Assembly: GCF_000518985.1 (NCBI RefSeq)
Contig: NZ_JAEQ01000005.1
Coordinates: forward strand, 168,277-232,276
Reading direction: 5' to 3'
Source: Chelativorans sp. J32
Lineage (GTDB): Bacteria; Pseudomonadota; Alphaproteobacteria; Rhizobiales; Rhizobiaceae
Length of the DNA: 64,000 nucleotides
A model generated the notes under the pieces. That model saw nothing but the letters and a program-made list of their open reading frames with translations. It was not told where the DNA came from and searched no databases. The position numbers and the translations under genes are program-made. Positions 45,391-56,631 of the stretch are shown here, piece after piece (positions within the stretch are counted from its first letter, which is position 1; every line of letters begins with the position of its first letter).

Positions 45391-48378
45391 ATGGCGCGGC
45401 AAAACCAGGCCAACGAAGATTTTTCCATCACCTCGTTCCTCTATGGCGGCAATGCCGCCTATATCGAGGATCTCTACGCATCCTATGAGAGCGATCCCAA
45501 TTCCGTCAGCACGGATTGGCGTGCCTTCTTCAGCCAGCTCAAGGACAATGCTGCCGATGTGAAGAAGAGCGCCGAAGGCGCCTCCTGGAAGAAGAAGGGA
45601 TGGCCGCTCGTCGCCAATGGCGAACTCGTTTCCGCGCTCGATGGCAATTGGGCGGCGCTCGAAGGCGACATCAATCTCAAGCTCAAGAAGAAGGCGGCCG
45701 AAGGCGGCGTCTCCCTTTCCGAAGCCGAGATCTATCAGGCGACACGTGATTCCGTGCACGCGATCATGATGATCCGCGCCTATCGCATGCGCGGTCACCT
45801 TCATGCCGATCTCGATCCGCTCGGCCTTGCAAAGCCGATCGACGATTACAACGAGCTCTCCCCTGAAGCCTACGGCTTCACGGAAGCCGATTTCGACCGG
45901 CCGATTTTCATAGACAATGTCCTGGGTCTGGAAACCGCCACCATCCGCGAGATGCTGGCGATCCTGAAGCGCACCTATTGCTCCACGCTCGGCGTGGAGT
46001 TCATGCACATCTCCAATCCCGAGGAGAAGGCGTGGATCCAGGAGCGCATCGAGGGGCCGGACAAGGGTGTCGCCTTCACCGCCAATGGCAAGAAGGCGAT
46101 CCTGCAAAAGCTGATCGAGGCGGAAGGTTTTGAGCAGTTTCTGGACGTCAAGTACAAGGGCACCAAGCGGTTCGGGCTCGACGGTGGCGAATCGCTTATC
46201 CCTGCGCTGGAACAGATCATCAAGCGCGGCGGACAACTGGGCCTGAAGGAAATCGTGCTCGGCATGGCCCATCGCGGGCGCCTCAATGTGCTTTCCCAGG
46301 TCATGGGCAAGCCGCATCGCGCCATATTCCACGAGTTCAAGGGCGGATCCTTCGCGCCGGACGAAGTGGAGGGTTCGGGCGACGTCAAGTATCACCTCGG
46401 CGCCTCTTCCGACCGGGAGTTCGACGGCAACAAGGTGCACCTGTCCTTGACAGCGAACCCGTCGCATCTGGAAATCGTCGACCCCGTCGTGATGGGCAAG
46501 GCACGCGCCAAGCAGGACCAGCTTTTCGGCCGCACGCGGGACGAGATCGTCCCGCTGTCGGAGCGCGTGCGTGTGATGCCGCTTCTGCTCCACGGCGACG
46601 CGGCTTTCGCCGGGCAGGGCGTGGTGGCGGAGTGCCTCGGGCTTTCCGGCCTGCGCGGTCACCGCGTGGCGGGAACCGTGCACTTCATCATCAACAACCA
46701 GATCGGCTTCACGACCAATCCGCGTTTCTCGCGCTCCTCGCCCTATCCTTCAGATGTGGCGAAGATGATCGAGGCGCCGATTTTCCACGTGAACGGCGAT
46801 GACCCGGAAGCCGTCGTCTATGCGGCCAAGGTCGCGACCGAATTTCGCATGGCTTTTCACAAGCCGGTCGTCATCGACATGTTCTGCTATCGCCGCTTCG
46901 GTCATAACGAGGGCGACGAGCCGGCATTCACGCAGCCGATCATGTACCAGACCATCCGGTCGCATCCGACGACCGTCGAGATCTATTCGAAGAAGCTGAT
47001 CGAAGAGGGTCTCGTCACCAAGGACGACGTCGACCAGATGAAAGCCGAGTGGCGGGCCACGCTTGAGGCTGAATTCGAGGCCGGTCAGGCCTACAAGCCC
47101 AACAAGGCCGACTGGCTGGATGGCGCGTGGTCTGGCCTGAAGAAGGCGGACGATGAGGACGAACAGCGCCGCGGCAAGACTGCCGTGCCGGTGAAGACCC
47201 TCAAGGAAATCGGCAAGAAGCTGACGGAAGTGCCCGCCGATTTCGAGGTCCACCGCACGATCCGTCGCTTCCTCGACAACCGCAAGCAGATGATCGAGAC
47301 CGGCGAGGGCCTCGATTGGGCCACTGCCGAGGCGCTCGCCTTCGGTTCCATCCTGCTCGAAGGCAATCCGGTGCGCCTTTCAGGCCAGGATTCGGAACGC
47401 GGCACTTTCTCGCAGCGTCACTCGGTGCTCTACGACCAGCGCGACGAGAACCGTTATATCCCGCTCAACCATCTGGGCCCGCAGCAAGCCTTCTATGAAG
47501 TCATCAATTCGATGCTTTCAGAAGAGGCCGTGCTCGGCTTCGAATACGGATATTCGCTGGCCGAGCCCCGAGCACTGACCCTTTGGGAGGCTCAGTTCGG
47601 CGACTTCGCCAATGGCGCCCAGGTGGTCTTCGACCAGTTCATCTCCTCGGGCGAGCGCAAGTGGCTGCGCATGTCGGGCCTGGTCTGCCTTCTGCCGCAT
47701 GGCTATGAGGGCCAGGGACCGGAGCACTCGTCGGCGCGCCTGGAGCGCTTCCTGCAGCTCTGTGCGGAAGACAACATGCAGGTGGCGAACGTCACCACGC
47801 CCGCCAACTACTTCCACATCCTGCGCCGTCAGCTGAAGCGCGATTTCCGCAAACCGCTGATCCTGATGACGCCGAAGTCGCTGCTCCGCCACAAGCGGGC
47901 GGTTTCCACGCTCGCCGAGATGTCGGGAGAGAGCACGTTCCACCGGCTGCTGTGGGACGATGCGCAGTATCTTTCGAACCAGCCGATCAAGCTCGTCAAA
48001 GATTCGAAGATCCGTCGCGTCGTCATGTGCTCCGGCAAGGTCTATTACGACCTTTATGAAGAGCGTGAGAAGCGGGGCATCAACGACATCTACCTGCTGC
48101 GCGTCGAGCAGCTCTACCCGTTCCCGGCGAAGGCCCTGCTTACCGAGCTGTCGCGCTTCCGCAATGCGGAGATGGTGTGGTGCCAGGAAGAGCCCAAGAA
48201 TATGGGCGCCTGGTCCTTCATCGATCCCTATCTGGAGTGGGTCCTGCAGCACATCGAGGCCAAGCACAAGCGCGTGCGCTACGCCGGCCGGCCAGCTGCC
48301 GCTTCGCCCGCGACCGGTCTCATGTCGAAGCATCTGGAGCAGCTCGCGGCCTTCCTCGAAGACGCATTGGGCGGCTGA
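45391..48378 (+). CDS. sucA: 2-oxoglutarate dehydrogenase E1
   Basis: The 995-residue enzyme decarboxylates 2-oxoglutarate with thiamine diphosphate and passes succinyl groups to SucB. The N-terminal tail ([21 protein letters not shown]) is the E2-binding segment. The TPP site includes [20 protein letters not shown] and NNQIGFTT. Length matches the family. The best ribosome site (AGGAGA) is 25 bases upstream of ATG 45391, an unusually long spacing. Confidence 0.97.
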   Translation: MARQNQANEDFSITSFLYGGNAAYIEDLYASYESDPNSVSTDWRAFFSQLKDNAADVKKSAEGASWKKKGWPLVANGELVSALDGNWAALEGDINLKLKKKAAEGGVSLSEAEIYQATRDSVHAIMMIRAYRMRGHLHADLDPLGLAKPIDDYNELSPEAYGFTEADFDRPIFIDNVLGLETATIREMLAILKRTYCSTLGVEFMHISNPEEKAWIQERIEGPDKGVAFTANGKKAILQKLIEAEGFEQFLDVKYKGTKRFGLDGGESLIPALEQIIKRGGQLGLKEIVLGMAHRGRLNVLSQVMGKPHRAIFHEFKGGSFAPDEVEGSGDVKYHLGASSDREFDGNKVHLSLTANPSHLEIVDPVVMGKARAKQDQLFGRTRDEIVPLSERVRVMPLLLHGDAAFAGQGVVAECLGLSGLRGHRVAGTVHFIINNQIGFTTNPRFSRSSPYPSDVAKMIEAPIFHVNGDDPEAVVYAAKVATEFRMAFHKPVVIDMFCYRRFGHNEGDEPAFTQPIMYQTIRSHPTTVEIYSKKLIEEGLVTKDDVDQMKAEWRATLEAEFEAGQAYKPNKADWLDGAWSGLKKADDEDEQRRGKTAVPVKTLKEIGKKLTEVPADFEVHRTIRRFLDNRKQMIETGEGLDWATAEALAFGSILLEGNPVRLSGQDSERGTFSQRHSVLYDQRDENRYIPLNHLGPQQAFYEVINSMLSEEAVLGFEYGYSLAEPRALTLWEAQFGDFANGAQVVFDQFISSGERKWLRMSGLVCLLPHGYEGQGPEHSSARLERFLQLCAEDNMQVANVTTPANYFHILRRQLKRDFRKPLILMTPKSLLRHKRAVSTLAEMSGESTFHRLLWDDAQYLSNQPIKLVKDSKIRRVVMCSGKVYYDLYEEREKRGINDIYLLRVEQLYPFPAKALLTELSRFRNAEMVWCQEEPKNMGAWSFIDPYLEWVLQHIEAKHKRVRYAGRPAAASPATGLMSKHLEQLAAFLEDALGG

Positions 48379-48413
48379 AGCACGAGCGAACGAACCAACG
48401 GAAATTGAGAACA

Positions 48414-49694
48414 ATGGCTACCGAAATCCGCGTCCCCACCCTGGGCGAATCCGTCACCGAGGCCACCATCGGCCGCTGGTTCAAAAAGGTCGGCGATCCG
48501 ATCGCCGTCGATGAGCCGCTCGTCGAACTCGAGACCGACAAGGTGACGGTGGAAGTGCCCGCACCATCCGCGGGCACGCTGCAGGAGATTGCCGTCAAGG
48601 AAGGCGAGACCGTCGAGGTCGGCGCATTGCTCGGCTCCATCGGAGAAGGCGGCGGCGCGGCCAAGCAGCCCCCCGCGCAAGGGGAAAAGAAGGACGCGGT
48701 CTCTCAGGCAGCCGGCAATTCCGGCGCCTCCAGCACCGCGGAGGCAATCGAGAAGACGGCCAAGGTCGGCGGCGAGCCGCCGATTGAGCAGCGCGATCGT
48801 CCGCCGGCACCTTCCGCTGCCAAGCTCCTGGCGGAGAACAGGATGTCCGTCGACGAGGTGGCGGGCTCCGGCAAGGACGGCCAGGTCCTCAAGGGCGATG
48901 TGCTCGCCGCCATCGAGCGCGGCAGCCGCGGCGCTCCCAGCCAGCCGACGGAAATGCCCAAGATCGCCCGCGCGCCTTCCACGCCGGAGGACGAGGTGCG
49001 CGAGGAACGCGTGAAGATGACGCGTCTGCGCCAGACCATCGCCCGGCGCCTGAAGGACGCGCAGAACACCGCCGCAATGCTTACCACCTTCAACGAGGTG
49101 GACATGTCGGCGGTCATGGACCTGCGCAAGAAGTACAAGGATCTCTTCGAGAAGAAGCACGGCGTGAAGCTCGGCTTCATGGGCTTCTTCACAAAGGCCG
49201 TTTGCTACGCGCTCAAGGAGATCCCGGCCGTCAATGCCGAGATCGACGGCGCGGATATCATCTACAAAAACTACTGCCACATCGGCGTCGCCGTGGGTAC
49301 GGACCGGGGCCTGGTGGTGCCGGTCGTGCGCGATGCCGACCGCATGAACATCGCCGAGATCGAGAAGGAGATCGGCCGGCTTGGTATGGAGGCTCGTGAC
49401 GGCAAGCTCTCCATGGCCGACATGCAGGGCGGCACCTTCACCATTTCCAATGGCGGCGTCTACGGCTCGCTGATGTCGACGCCGATCCTCAATGCGCCAC
49501 AATCCGGCATCCTCGGCATGCACAAGATCCAGGAGCGCCCCATGGTCGTCGGCGGACAGATCGTCATCCGCCCGATGATGTATCTGGCGCTCTCCTACGA
49601 TCATCGCATCGTCGACGGCAAGGAAGCCGTCACCTTCCTGGTCCGTGTCAAAGAGGTTCTGGAGGACCCGGAACGCCTGGTGCTCGATCTCTAA
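48414..49694 (+). CDS. sucB: Dihydrolipoyllysine succinyltransferase E2
   Basis: The 426-residue enzyme has one lipoyl domain (residues 1-77, lipoyl-Lys in [12 protein letters not shown]), an Ala/Gly-rich linker, a peripheral-subunit-binding domain ([21 protein letters not shown]), and the catalytic core ending [15 protein letters not shown] with the active His and Asp. It forms the core of the 2-oxoglutarate dehydrogenase complex. ATG at 48414 lies 36 bases after sucA. Confidence 0.97.
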   Translation: MATEIRVPTLGESVTEATIGRWFKKVGDPIAVDEPLVELETDKVTVEVPAPSAGTLQEIAVKEGETVEVGALLGSIGEGGGAAKQPPAQGEKKDAVSQAAGNSGASSTAEAIEKTAKVGGEPPIEQRDRPPAPSAAKLLAENRMSVDEVAGSGKDGQVLKGDVLAAIERGSRGAPSQPTEMPKIARAPSTPEDEVREERVKMTRLRQTIARRLKDAQNTAAMLTTFNEVDMSAVMDLRKKYKDLFEKKHGVKLGFMGFFTKAVCYALKEIPAVNAEIDGADIIYKNYCHIGVAVGTDRGLVVPVVRDADRMNIAEIEKEIGRLGMEARDGKLSMADMQGGTFTISNGGVYGSLMSTPILNAPQSGILGMHKIQERPMVVGGQIVIRPMMYLALSYDHRIVDGKEAVTFLVRVKEVLEDPERLVLDL

Positions 49695-49732
49695 GCCTCG
49701 CCGATTTCTCCTAAAGCAAGTGAGGGATTTTC

Positions 49733-51145
49733 ATGCCCGACACCTATGACGTCGTCGTGATCGGAACCGGCCCCGGCGGCTATGTCTGCGCCATCAAGGC
49801 CGCACAGCTCGGCCTGAAGACGGCCGTGGTGGAGAAGCGGCCGAACCATGGTGGAACCTGCGTCAATGTAGGCTGCATCCCGTCCAAGGCGTTGCTGCAC
49901 GCAACGGAGATGCTGGCCGAGGCGCAGCATTCCTTCGCCGATCTCGGCATCGAGGTGGGCACGCCGAAATTCGACCTGAAGAAGATGCTGGTTCACAAGG
50001 ACAAGACGGTCGAACAGAACGTCAAAGGCCTCGATTTCCTGTTCAAGAAGAACAAGATTGACGTCTTCCGCGGCACAGGCCGGATCGCCGGCGACGGTAA
50101 GGTCGTCGTAACCGGCGACGACGGCAAGGACCAGACGGTCGAGACGAAAAACATCGTCATCGCCACCGGTTCGGACGTAGCGGGCATTCCGGGCGTCGAC
50201 GTCAAGTTCGACGAGAAGGTGATCGTCTCTTCCACCGGCGCGTTGGAACTCGACAACGTCCCGGACCGCCTGATCGTGGTCGGCGGCGGCGTTATCGGGC
50301 TGGAGCTAGGCTCCGTTTGGTCGCGGCTTGGCGCGAAGGTAACAGTGATCGAGTATCTCGACACCATCCTCGGCGGCATGGACGGCGAGGTGGCAAAACA
50401 GTTCCAGCGCATGCTGGGCAAGCAGGGCTTCGAGTTCAAGCTGGGCGCAAAGGTGACCGGCGTTTCCAAGACCAAGGACGGCGCCTCGGTAACCTTCGAG
50501 CCGGCCAAGGGCGGCGCGGCGGAAACGGTCGATGCGGATGTCGTCCTGGTTGCCACCGGGCGCAAACCCTATACCGACGGGCTGGGCCTCGCGGAAGCAG
50601 GCGTCGAGCTCGACGAGCGCGGCCGCGTGAAGACGGACAGTCATCTGCGAACGAATGTTCCGGGCATCTATGCGATCGGAGACGTCATCGCGGGCCCGAT
50701 GCTTGCTCATAAGGCAGAGGACGAGGGTGTCGCCGTCGCCGAGATTATCGCCGGCCAGGCGGGTCACGTGAATTACGACGTCATTCCCGGGGTGGTTTAT
50801 ACGAGCCCCGAAGTTGCGTCGGTGGGCAAGACCGAGGAAGAGCTGAAGAAGGCCGGCATCGAATACAATGTTGGGAAGTTTCCCTTCAGCGCCAACGGGC
50901 GAGCCCGCTCCATGCTTCATACGGACGGTTTCGTTAAGGTGCTCGCGGACAAGAAGACCGACCGCGTGCTTGGCGTTCATATCCTTGGCTTCGGGGCGGG
51001 CGAGATGATCCACGAAGCGGCCGTTCTGATGGAATTCGGCGGCTCGTCGGAAGATCTTGCGCGCACTTGCCATGCACACCCGACCATGTCGGAAGCCGTC
51101 AAGGAAGCCGCACTCGCAACCTTCTTCAAGCCGATCCACAGCTAG
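49733..51145 (+). CDS. lpd: Dihydrolipoyl dehydrogenase E3
   Basis: The 470-residue flavoprotein reoxidises the lipoyl groups of E2. FAD site GTGPGGY, redox-active disulfide [16 protein letters not shown] site [13 protein letters not shown] and the catalytic His-Glu pair in [13 protein letters not shown] are all present. It is the last gene of the mdh-suc run and 38 bases after sucB. A hairpin follows at 51216. Confidence 0.97.
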   Translation: MPDTYDVVVIGTGPGGYVCAIKAAQLGLKTAVVEKRPNHGGTCVNVGCIPSKALLHATEMLAEAQHSFADLGIEVGTPKFDLKKMLVHKDKTVEQNVKGLDFLFKKNKIDVFRGTGRIAGDGKVVVTGDDGKDQTVETKNIVIATGSDVAGIPGVDVKFDEKVIVSSTGALELDNVPDRLIVVGGGVIGLELGSVWSRLGAKVTVIEYLDTILGGMDGEVAKQFQRMLGKQGFEFKLGAKVTGVSKTKDGASVTFEPAKGGAAETVDADVVLVATGRKPYTDGLGLAEAGVELDERGRVKTDSHLRTNVPGIYAIGDVIAGPMLAHKAEDEGVAVAEIIAGQAGHVNYDVIPGVVYTSPEVASVGKTEEELKKAGIEYNVGKFPFSANGRARSMLHTDGFVKVLADKKTDRVLGVHILGFGAGEMIHEAAVLMEFGGSSEDLARTCHAHPTMSEAVKEAALATFFKPIHS

Positions 51146-51208
51146 CCCGCCCGGCCCTTCAAAAAAGTGTGCCGGCACGCAGGTCGCTGCCGGCCTGCAG
51201 AGATCCTT

Positions 51209-51244
51209 CAAAGAAGAATGGCCGCGAATGCATCGCGGCCATTC
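51209..51244. terminator. Terminator between lpd and the Thr/Pro-rich protein
   Basis: Arms GAATGGCCGCGA (51216-51227) and TCGCGGCCATTC (51233-51244) pair perfectly over 12 bp around ATGCA. On the - strand it is followed by TTCTTT, so it best serves the leftward gene, but it can also end the mdh-lpd transcript. Confidence 0.7.
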
Positions 51245-51267
51245 TCGTATCCAGCCAAGCCGAGATA

Positions 51268-51714
51268 TTACTGGCCGGCAGGGGCAGGGGTGCTCGGAGC
51301 AGGAGTGGTCGTACCACCTTGCGGGGCTGCAGGAGCCGTGCCGCCGCCTGTGGTGCTACCACCAGTAGTGCTGCCGCCGGTATCCGGTGCAGCGGGAGTC
51401 GTATCGGCAGGCGGGGTTGCGGTGGTGCCGCCCGGAGCGGGATTGACCGTCGTGTTGTTGTCGCCGCCTCCGGGCACGACCACCGTGTCCTGATCGCCCG
51501 GCGCCACTGCGGTATCGCGGCCGCCGAAGAAGGAGGAGCCGCCGAAGGCCAGGAGCAGGATCACAACGATCGCAGCCAAAACGGCCACCACGATGAAGGT
51601 GCTTCCGCTACCGCCTGAGCGGACGACGGTCTGATTGCTGGTGGGCGCCGCGCCCGCCGGGGTTACACGCGGATCATTTTCCGGCGCGTTCGTGGGTCGA
51701 TCATAATTGCTCAT
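51268..51714 (-). CDS. Single-pass membrane protein with Thr/Pro/Gly-rich tail
   Basis: I do not recognise a family for this 148-residue protein. It has a short soluble N-terminus, one membrane helix at about residues 40-58 (FIVVAVLAAIVVILLLAF) and a long low-complexity tail of Gly, Thr, Pro and Ala (for example GGSTTGGSTTGGG). The tail is probably periplasmic and disordered. ATG at 51714 is preceded by ACGGAG. No enzyme motif is seen. Confidence 0.75.
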   Translation of the reverse strand: MSNYDRPTNAPENDPRVTPAGAAPTSNQTVVRSGGSGSTFIVVAVLAAIVVILLLAFGGSSFFGGRDTAVAPGDQDTVVVPGGGDNNTTVNPAPGGTTATPPADTTPAAPDTGGSTTGGSTTGGGTAPAAPQGGTTTPAPSTPAPAGQ

Positions 51715-51792
51715 CGGAACCGATCTCCGTTATCCTTTGGGCAGTTAACGCCATTTGGCTGCGGAGGGTTCCGTTTCGTGCCTATGAGGCGG

Positions 51793-52845
51793 CTAATCGG
51801 CAGGGGTCACTCGGTATCCCGCTTGCCGCAGCAGGCTCACCAGACCGGTTTCGCCGGGAATATGCATGGCCCCGACCGCGATGAAGGCGCCACCTTTTTC
51901 CAGCAAAGGCTCAGCGCGTTCGGCCATGACATGGTTGCGCATTTCCACCATCCGCTTTTCGAACTCGGCGTAATCCGCCTCCTCCCGCCCCTCGAGCTCA
52001 AGGAGTTCGCTGAGCGCCGGGCGGAACATGCCTGGTTCGCCCGCCAGGTAGAGCGAGATCATGGTCTCGATCAGGTCGTCCATGCGGTCGCCCAGTGCGA
52101 GCGTGCCCACAAGGCCTTGGATGTGGAGCTCCATAGGCAATGAAGCCATGGCCGAAAGCTGCTCTTCGACCGTTTCGAGCCCGGCGATTTGCTTGCCGGC
52201 CGCTTTTGCCTCCATGGCGAGCTTGGCATCGAGAACCGGCGTACCCTGCTGCTGACGCTTGATCTCGCATTCAGGCAGCGAAACGAGGGAGATGAGGATC
52301 CATGGCTTCATCTTCGCCACGCTCTGCAATGACATCCCACGCTCTTGAAGCGCCTTCTCGACGATCTGGCTTTCTTCGGCGGAAAGATGGTCCGCAAGGG
52401 TCTCCTTGCCCGGAAACATCATCAACTCCGGCTTTGCCGCCATGGCCGCCATCATGGCCTGCTTGTCCAGAATATCCGTCGTTTCGATCACCACGGTCTC
52501 GGCAGCGGTGAATGCATCTTTCGCGGAGCGCGGCAGTTCCGTTACGCGCGGATCCGTCACGTGCATCGTGCCGAAGAGATAGGAGGGCTTCGACGAGCCT
52601 TTCTCAACACGCCAGAGAAGGCGATCGCCGTTGGGTATAGAAGCAGCTTCCGCCTTGATCCTTTGCAGCAAGACCGGGTCCTGCTCGGCGAGTTCTGCGA
52701 CGAGGTCGATGCCCTGACAGACCGCTTCCTCCGCCCGTGCTTTGCCAGCTAAGAACAGCCCCCAAAAGAAGAAGGACAGGAAACTGGCCAAGATGGCGGC
52801 GGCGAGCCACCTCAACTGACTGGATCGGAAGTGAAACTGGTTCAT
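51793..52845 (-). CDS. TraB/GumN family protein
   Basis: The 350-residue protein has a signal anchor (residues about 14-35) and then the TraB/GumN fold with paired Gly-x-x-His motifs: LFGTMHVTDPRV and VGAMHIPGETG. The family includes metal-dependent proteases or haem-related proteins; GumN is linked to xanthan clusters, but no polysaccharide genes lie here. ATG at 52845 is chosen; an upstream frame to 53007 runs into xerC. Confidence 0.88.
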   Translation of the reverse strand: MNQFHFRSSQLRWLAAAILASFLSFFFWGLFLAGKARAEEAVCQGIDLVAELAEQDPVLLQRIKAEAASIPNGDRLLWRVEKGSSKPSYLFGTMHVTDPRVTELPRSAKDAFTAAETVVIETTDILDKQAMMAAMAAKPELMMFPGKETLADHLSAEESQIVEKALQERGMSLQSVAKMKPWILISLVSLPECEIKRQQQGTPVLDAKLAMEAKAAGKQIAGLETVEEQLSAMASLPMELHIQGLVGTLALGDRMDDLIETMISLYLAGEPGMFRPALSELLELEGREEADYAEFEKRMVEMRNHVMAERAEPLLEKGGAFIAVGAMHIPGETGLVSLLRQAGYRVTPAD

Positions 52846-52885
52846 CCGCAGAGCGATATAGCGCGAAAACGGCAAAATTGTCTGT

Positions 52886-53827
52886 TCACGCCCTTGGATG
52901 GGCTTTTTCATAGATTTCGAGAAGTCTCGACGTATCGACGGCTGTATAGACCTGCGTTGTCGAGAGGCTCGCATGCCCAAGAAGCTCCTGGATGGCCCGC
53001 AGATCACCGCCGCGCCCGAGCAGATGCGTGGCGAAGGAGTGACGTAGAGCGTGGGGGGTCGCGGTGTCCGGCAGATTGAGCGCGGAGCGCATCTTGCGCA
53101 TCTCTCGCTGGATTATCGCCGGCTGCAGCTGGCCGCCGCGCGCGCCGCGAAAGAGCGGAGCGTCATTGCCAAGCGGATAGGGGCAGAGACGCTGATATTC
53201 GGCGACGGCTTCCGCTACCACGGGCAAGACCGGAACGATCCGGACCTTGCTTCCTTTGCCGGTAACGCGCAGCGAACCGGAGCGCATCGCGGGAATGTCG
53301 GCCCCCTTGAGCCCGAGAGCCTCTCCTATGCGGAGGCCGGATCCATAAAGAAGGGCAAGCACTGCCGCATTGCGGGCCGCGATCCAAGGCTCTTCCGCAA
53401 GCTGCCCCTCCCCTGATGCGACGCGCCTCGCATCGGCGGCCGTAAGGGGCTTGGGCAGGCCCTTGGGCGCCCGGGGTGCCCTGAGGGCGCCCGCGCCCGC
53501 GGCATTGGCGAGCCCTTTTCTTTCCAGAAAGCGAAGAAGCGAGCGTATCCCCGCAAGCCCCCTGCCAAGCGTGCGTGCGCCAGCTCCGTCTGCCCGTCGC
53601 GCCGCAAGAAACGCACGCAGATCGGCCGGGCGCATTTCTGCAATATCCGAAAGTCCCGGGGCACCGCCGCAATGGCCGGTCAGGAACTGCAGGAACTGCC
53701 GCGTATCGCGCTCATACGCCTCGAGGGTCAGCCGTGCCAGCCGTCTCTCTTCCTTAAGCGAGGCAAGCCAATCGGCACGCGCTTTCTGCAGGTCGGGTTT
53801 TGCAGAAATGAGAAACTCTTCGCTCAT
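52886..53827 (-). CDS. xerC: Tyrosine recombinase XerC
   Basis: This 313-residue recombinase resolves chromosome dimers at dif with XerD. Catalytic residues are visible: Arg166 in GSGLRIGEAL, Lys191/194 in VTGKGSK, His259 and Arg262 in HALRHSFATH, His285 in LLGHASLSTTQ and the nucleophile Tyr294 in TQVYT. The N-terminal SAM-like domain covers residues 12-105. ATG at 53827 has AGGAG 8 bases upstream; a GTG at 53836 is an alternative. It is not near an att site or integron, so a housekeeping role fits. Confidence 0.92.
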   Translation of the reverse strand: MSEEFLISAKPDLQKARADWLASLKEERRLARLTLEAYERDTRQFLQFLTGHCGGAPGLSDIAEMRPADLRAFLAARRADGAGARTLGRGLAGIRSLLRFLERKGLANAAGAGALRAPRAPKGLPKPLTAADARRVASGEGQLAEEPWIAARNAAVLALLYGSGLRIGEALGLKGADIPAMRSGSLRVTGKGSKVRIVPVLPVVAEAVAEYQRLCPYPLGNDAPLFRGARGGQLQPAIIQREMRKMRSALNLPDTATPHALRHSFATHLLGRGGDLRAIQELLGHASLSTTQVYTAVDTSRLLEIYEKAHPRA

Positions 53828-53901
53828 CGGCTTCACTCCTGCGACGGAGCCGACGTGATAGCGGATACAGGGTTATCGTTGCGTGAAGATGCCGAGGTCC
53901 C

Positions 53902-54723
53902 CTACGGCTTCCCAGCTCCGGAAAGCACGCGCATCGCGCTCTCCAGCGTTCTCCTGAACACCGAATCGAAGGAGATGCTCTCGGCTTCCCAATTTTCGAG
54001 CATGTCTCCCGTTGCAAGCTGCCATTGCGAAGACCAGCGAAATGCCCGCTCGTTCCAGACGAGAGAGCCCGCCAGTAACGCCTCGGAATTCAACGCCCTG
54101 CGCAGATCGTCAAGCTGCTCTGGGACTGCGTTTCCTAAAACGGCGGTTTCGACCGCAATCTCCTGCTCGCCGGGAAAGCTGATCCGCAGCCCCAGTTCTT
54201 CAGCAATATCGACAAGCGTCTGCCTATGGTCGGAACCGAGATCGCTTCCCCGTGTGAGCAAAAAGTGCCTTGTGCCGTTGTCCACGCCGATGGCGAGGCC
54301 GATGGTGGGCCGCTCGAGCCAGGGCGAGCGTCCTAGTTCCCGCAAGGCTCCATCGATCTTTTCCTTCGAGAAAACGACGGTCAGCAGATGCGGCCTCTCG
54401 CGCGTGCCCTGCTCGTCATGCGCGGGAATACCGGCCATGCGATCGACCAGCTCGTGGCTTTCCACAAACTCCGCAGCACGGACAGCCAGAGCGACCACCT
54501 CTGGAGAACCGGCGAGATCCGGATCGCCGGAAACCTTGACGAGGACCTCTTCCAGGGACTCGGCAAACCCCCTCAATTTTTCGTGCTCGAAATTACCGGT
54601 GATGACCACGGTGGCGCGGTAGAGCGTTTGTGTATCCACCGAGGCGAACGCGCCCCGGGGAAGCGAAAACAGTATTAGGAGCGCGGTAAGAAGCGTTCGA
54701 ACTGGCCAAGAAAAATCGCGCAT
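53902..54723 (-). CDS. DUF2066 domain-containing exported protein
   Basis: The 273-residue protein has a signal peptide (residues 1-29, ending GAFA) and a DUF2066 domain starting VDTQTLYRATVVITG and including VLVKVSGDPDLAG and VVFSKEKIDGALRELG. The family is periplasmic or outer-membrane linked and of unknown function in Proteobacteria. ATG at 54723 is preferred over a TTG at 54744. It lies 75 bases before xerC on the same strand. Confidence 0.85.
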   Translation of the reverse strand: MRDFSWPVRTLLTALLILFSLPRGAFASVDTQTLYRATVVITGNFEHEKLRGFAESLEEVLVKVSGDPDLAGSPEVVALAVRAAEFVESHELVDRMAGIPAHDEQGTRERPHLLTVVFSKEKIDGALRELGRSPWLERPTIGLAIGVDNGTRHFLLTRGSDLGSDHRQTLVDIAEELGLRISFPGEQEIAVETAVLGNAVPEQLDDLRRALNSEALLAGSLVWNERAFRWSSQWQLATGDMLENWEAESISFDSVFRRTLESAMRVLSGAGKP

Positions 54724-54810
54724 CGCCGCCCCCGCGTGAATCAAAATGTCTGCATAACACGGGGAAACGGTTTGGGCGAGAATACCTCATAAGAGGTATG
54801 CATACGGTGG

Positions 54811-56631
54811 CTATCCGCCCTCGATTTCCTCGCGCAGCATTTCGAGCTCCAGCCATTCTTCTTCCATTTGCTCGCGCTCCGCGCGTTTCCGGTCGAGTTC
54901 TTGCGAGAGTTTAGCGAAAGCGGCGGCATCGCGCGAGTAGAGCATGGGGTCCGCAAGCTTTTCCTCCAGCTGCGCAATCTCTGCGCAGATCGCTTCAATC
55001 CGGTCGGGCAAGGTTTCGAGCGCAAATTTCTGCTTGTAGGAGAGCTTCTTTGCACTTTGCCTTTGGGGCTCGGCTTGCCCTTGCACGCCGCGCGAGGATT
55101 CTTGTGCGGCGCGTATCTTGCGCCGGTCGAGTTCCTCTCCCTTCCGCTGCGCCATCATGTCGGAATAGCCGCCCGCATACTCGATCCAGCGACCATTGCC
55201 GGCCGGCGCGATGGTGCTCGTTACCGTGCGATCAAGAAAATCACGGTCATGGCTTACGAGGATCACGGTGCCTGGAAAGCCTTCCACGAGTTCCTGCAAC
55301 AGATCTAGCGTTTCCATATCGAGATCGTTGGTGGGCTCGTCGAGAACCAGCAGGTTCGCAGGACGCGAAAGAAGCCGCGCCAGCACCAGCCGCGCCCGCT
55401 CTCCGCCGGAAAGCTCGCGCACGGGCGTACGCGCCTGCTCCGGCTTGAAGAGAAAGTCCTTCATATAGGAAACGACATGGCGTTCCTGACCATTGACCAC
55501 CACGGTCTCGCCCCGGCCGTCGGTCAGAAAATGCGCGAGCGTTTCGTTCGGATCGAGCGCAGCGCGGTTCTGATCGAGCGTTGCGATATCGAGATTCGCC
55601 CCCAGCCGCACCTTGCCCTCATCCGGCTCCAATGCACCGGTGAGCAATTTAAGCAGGGTGGTCTTACCCGCCCCGTTTGGACCAACAAGGCCCACCCTGT
55701 CGCCGCGGAGGATCCGGATCGAGAAATCTTTCACCACCGTGAGGTCGCCGAAGCTTTTTGTAAGGTTTTCTGCCTCGATCACGAGCTTCCCGGACAATGC
55801 GGCGTCGCTCGCACGCATCGTAGCGACGCCCTCGGCGCCACGATAATTGCGATGGCGAGCCCGCAGTTCATGAAGCTCGGAAAGCCGGCGCACATTGCGT
55901 TTGCGCCGCGCGGTCACGCCATAGCGCAACCAATGCTCCTCGCGCGCAATCTGGCGTCCGAGCTTCTCCTGCTCCCGCTCCTCCTCTTCGAGGAGCTTGT
56001 CCCGCCAATCCTCGAAATGGGCGAAGCCCTTTTCGAGGCGCCGCGTCACCCCGCGATCGAGCCATACCGTTGCGCGGCTCACCTTCTCCAGGAACCGGCG
56101 GTCGTGCGAAATGACCACCACCGCCGAGGCGGAGCGCTGCAGCTCGTCTTCCAGCCATTCGATCGTGTTCAAGTCGAGATGGTTGGTGGGCTCGTCGAGC
56201 AGCAGCAGGTCCGGCTGCGGAGCAAGCACTTTGGCAAGAGCAGCACGCCGGGCCTCGCCCCCAGAGAGCGAGGCCGGCGCCTCCTCACCGGTCAGCCCCA
56301 GCTTGTCGAGCACCAGCGCAACGCGGTTCATGTCATCCGCCGGACCAAGACCGGCCTCCACATAGGCACGCACGGTCTCGAAACCCTGCCAATCCGGGGC
56401 TTGGGGCAGGTAGCGCAGAGTGGCTGTGGGTTGACGAAAAACCTCGCCTTCCTGAGGGTCCACAAGTCCCGCGGCAATCTTGAGCAGCGTCGATTTCCCC
56501 GAGCCGTTGCGGCCGACAAGCGCTACGCGCTCCCCTGGTCCGATCATCAGGGATGCACCAGCAAGCAGCGGTGTACCGCCGAAGGTAAGCCGAATATCGT
56601 CAAGCTTGAGAAGAGGAGGTGCCACGTTCAC
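54811..56631 (-). CDS. ABC-F family ATPase (Uup-like)
   Basis: The 606-residue protein has two ABC cassettes and no membrane part. Walker A loops are GRNGSGKSTLLKIAAG and GPNGAGKTTLLKLLTG, signatures LSGGEARRAALAKVLA and LSGGERARLVLARLL, and a charged linker lies between (ARRKRNVRRLSELHELRARH). A C-terminal coiled coil rich in Glu, Lys and Arg follows, as in Uup. ABC-F proteins act on ribosomes or DNA structures. The GTG start overlaps the thiN stop by four bases (GTGA). Confidence 0.93.
   Translation of the reverse strand: MNVAPPLLKLDDIRLTFGGTPLLAGASLMIGPGERVALVGRNGSGKSTLLKIAAGLVDPQEGEVFRQPTATLRYLPQAPDWQGFETVRAYVEAGLGPADDMNRVALVLDKLGLTGEEAPASLSGGEARRAALAKVLAPQPDLLLLDEPTNHLDLNTIEWLEDELQRSASAVVVISHDRRFLEKVSRATVWLDRGVTRRLEKGFAHFEDWRDKLLEEEEREQEKLGRQIAREEHWLRYGVTARRKRNVRRLSELHELRARHRNYRGAEGVATMRASDAALSGKLVIEAENLTKSFGDLTVVKDFSIRILRGDRVGLVGPNGAGKTTLLKLLTGALEPDEGKVRLGANLDIATLDQNRAALDPNETLAHFLTDGRGETVVVNGQERHVVSYMKDFLFKPEQARTPVRELSGGERARLVLARLLSRPANLLVLDEPTNDLDMETLDLLQELVEGFPGTVILVSHDRDFLDRTVTSTIAPAGNGRWIEYAGGYSDMMAQRKGEELDRRKIRAAQESSRGVQGQAEPQRQSAKKLSYKQKFALETLPDRIEAICAEIAQLEEKLADPMLYSRDAAAFAKLSQELDRKRAEREQMEEEWLELEMLREEIEGG

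Noticed and set aside
52886..53827. Tyrosine recombinase as a sign of a mobile element or integron
   Set aside because: The protein has XerC length and motifs and sits among core genes without att sites or cassettes.
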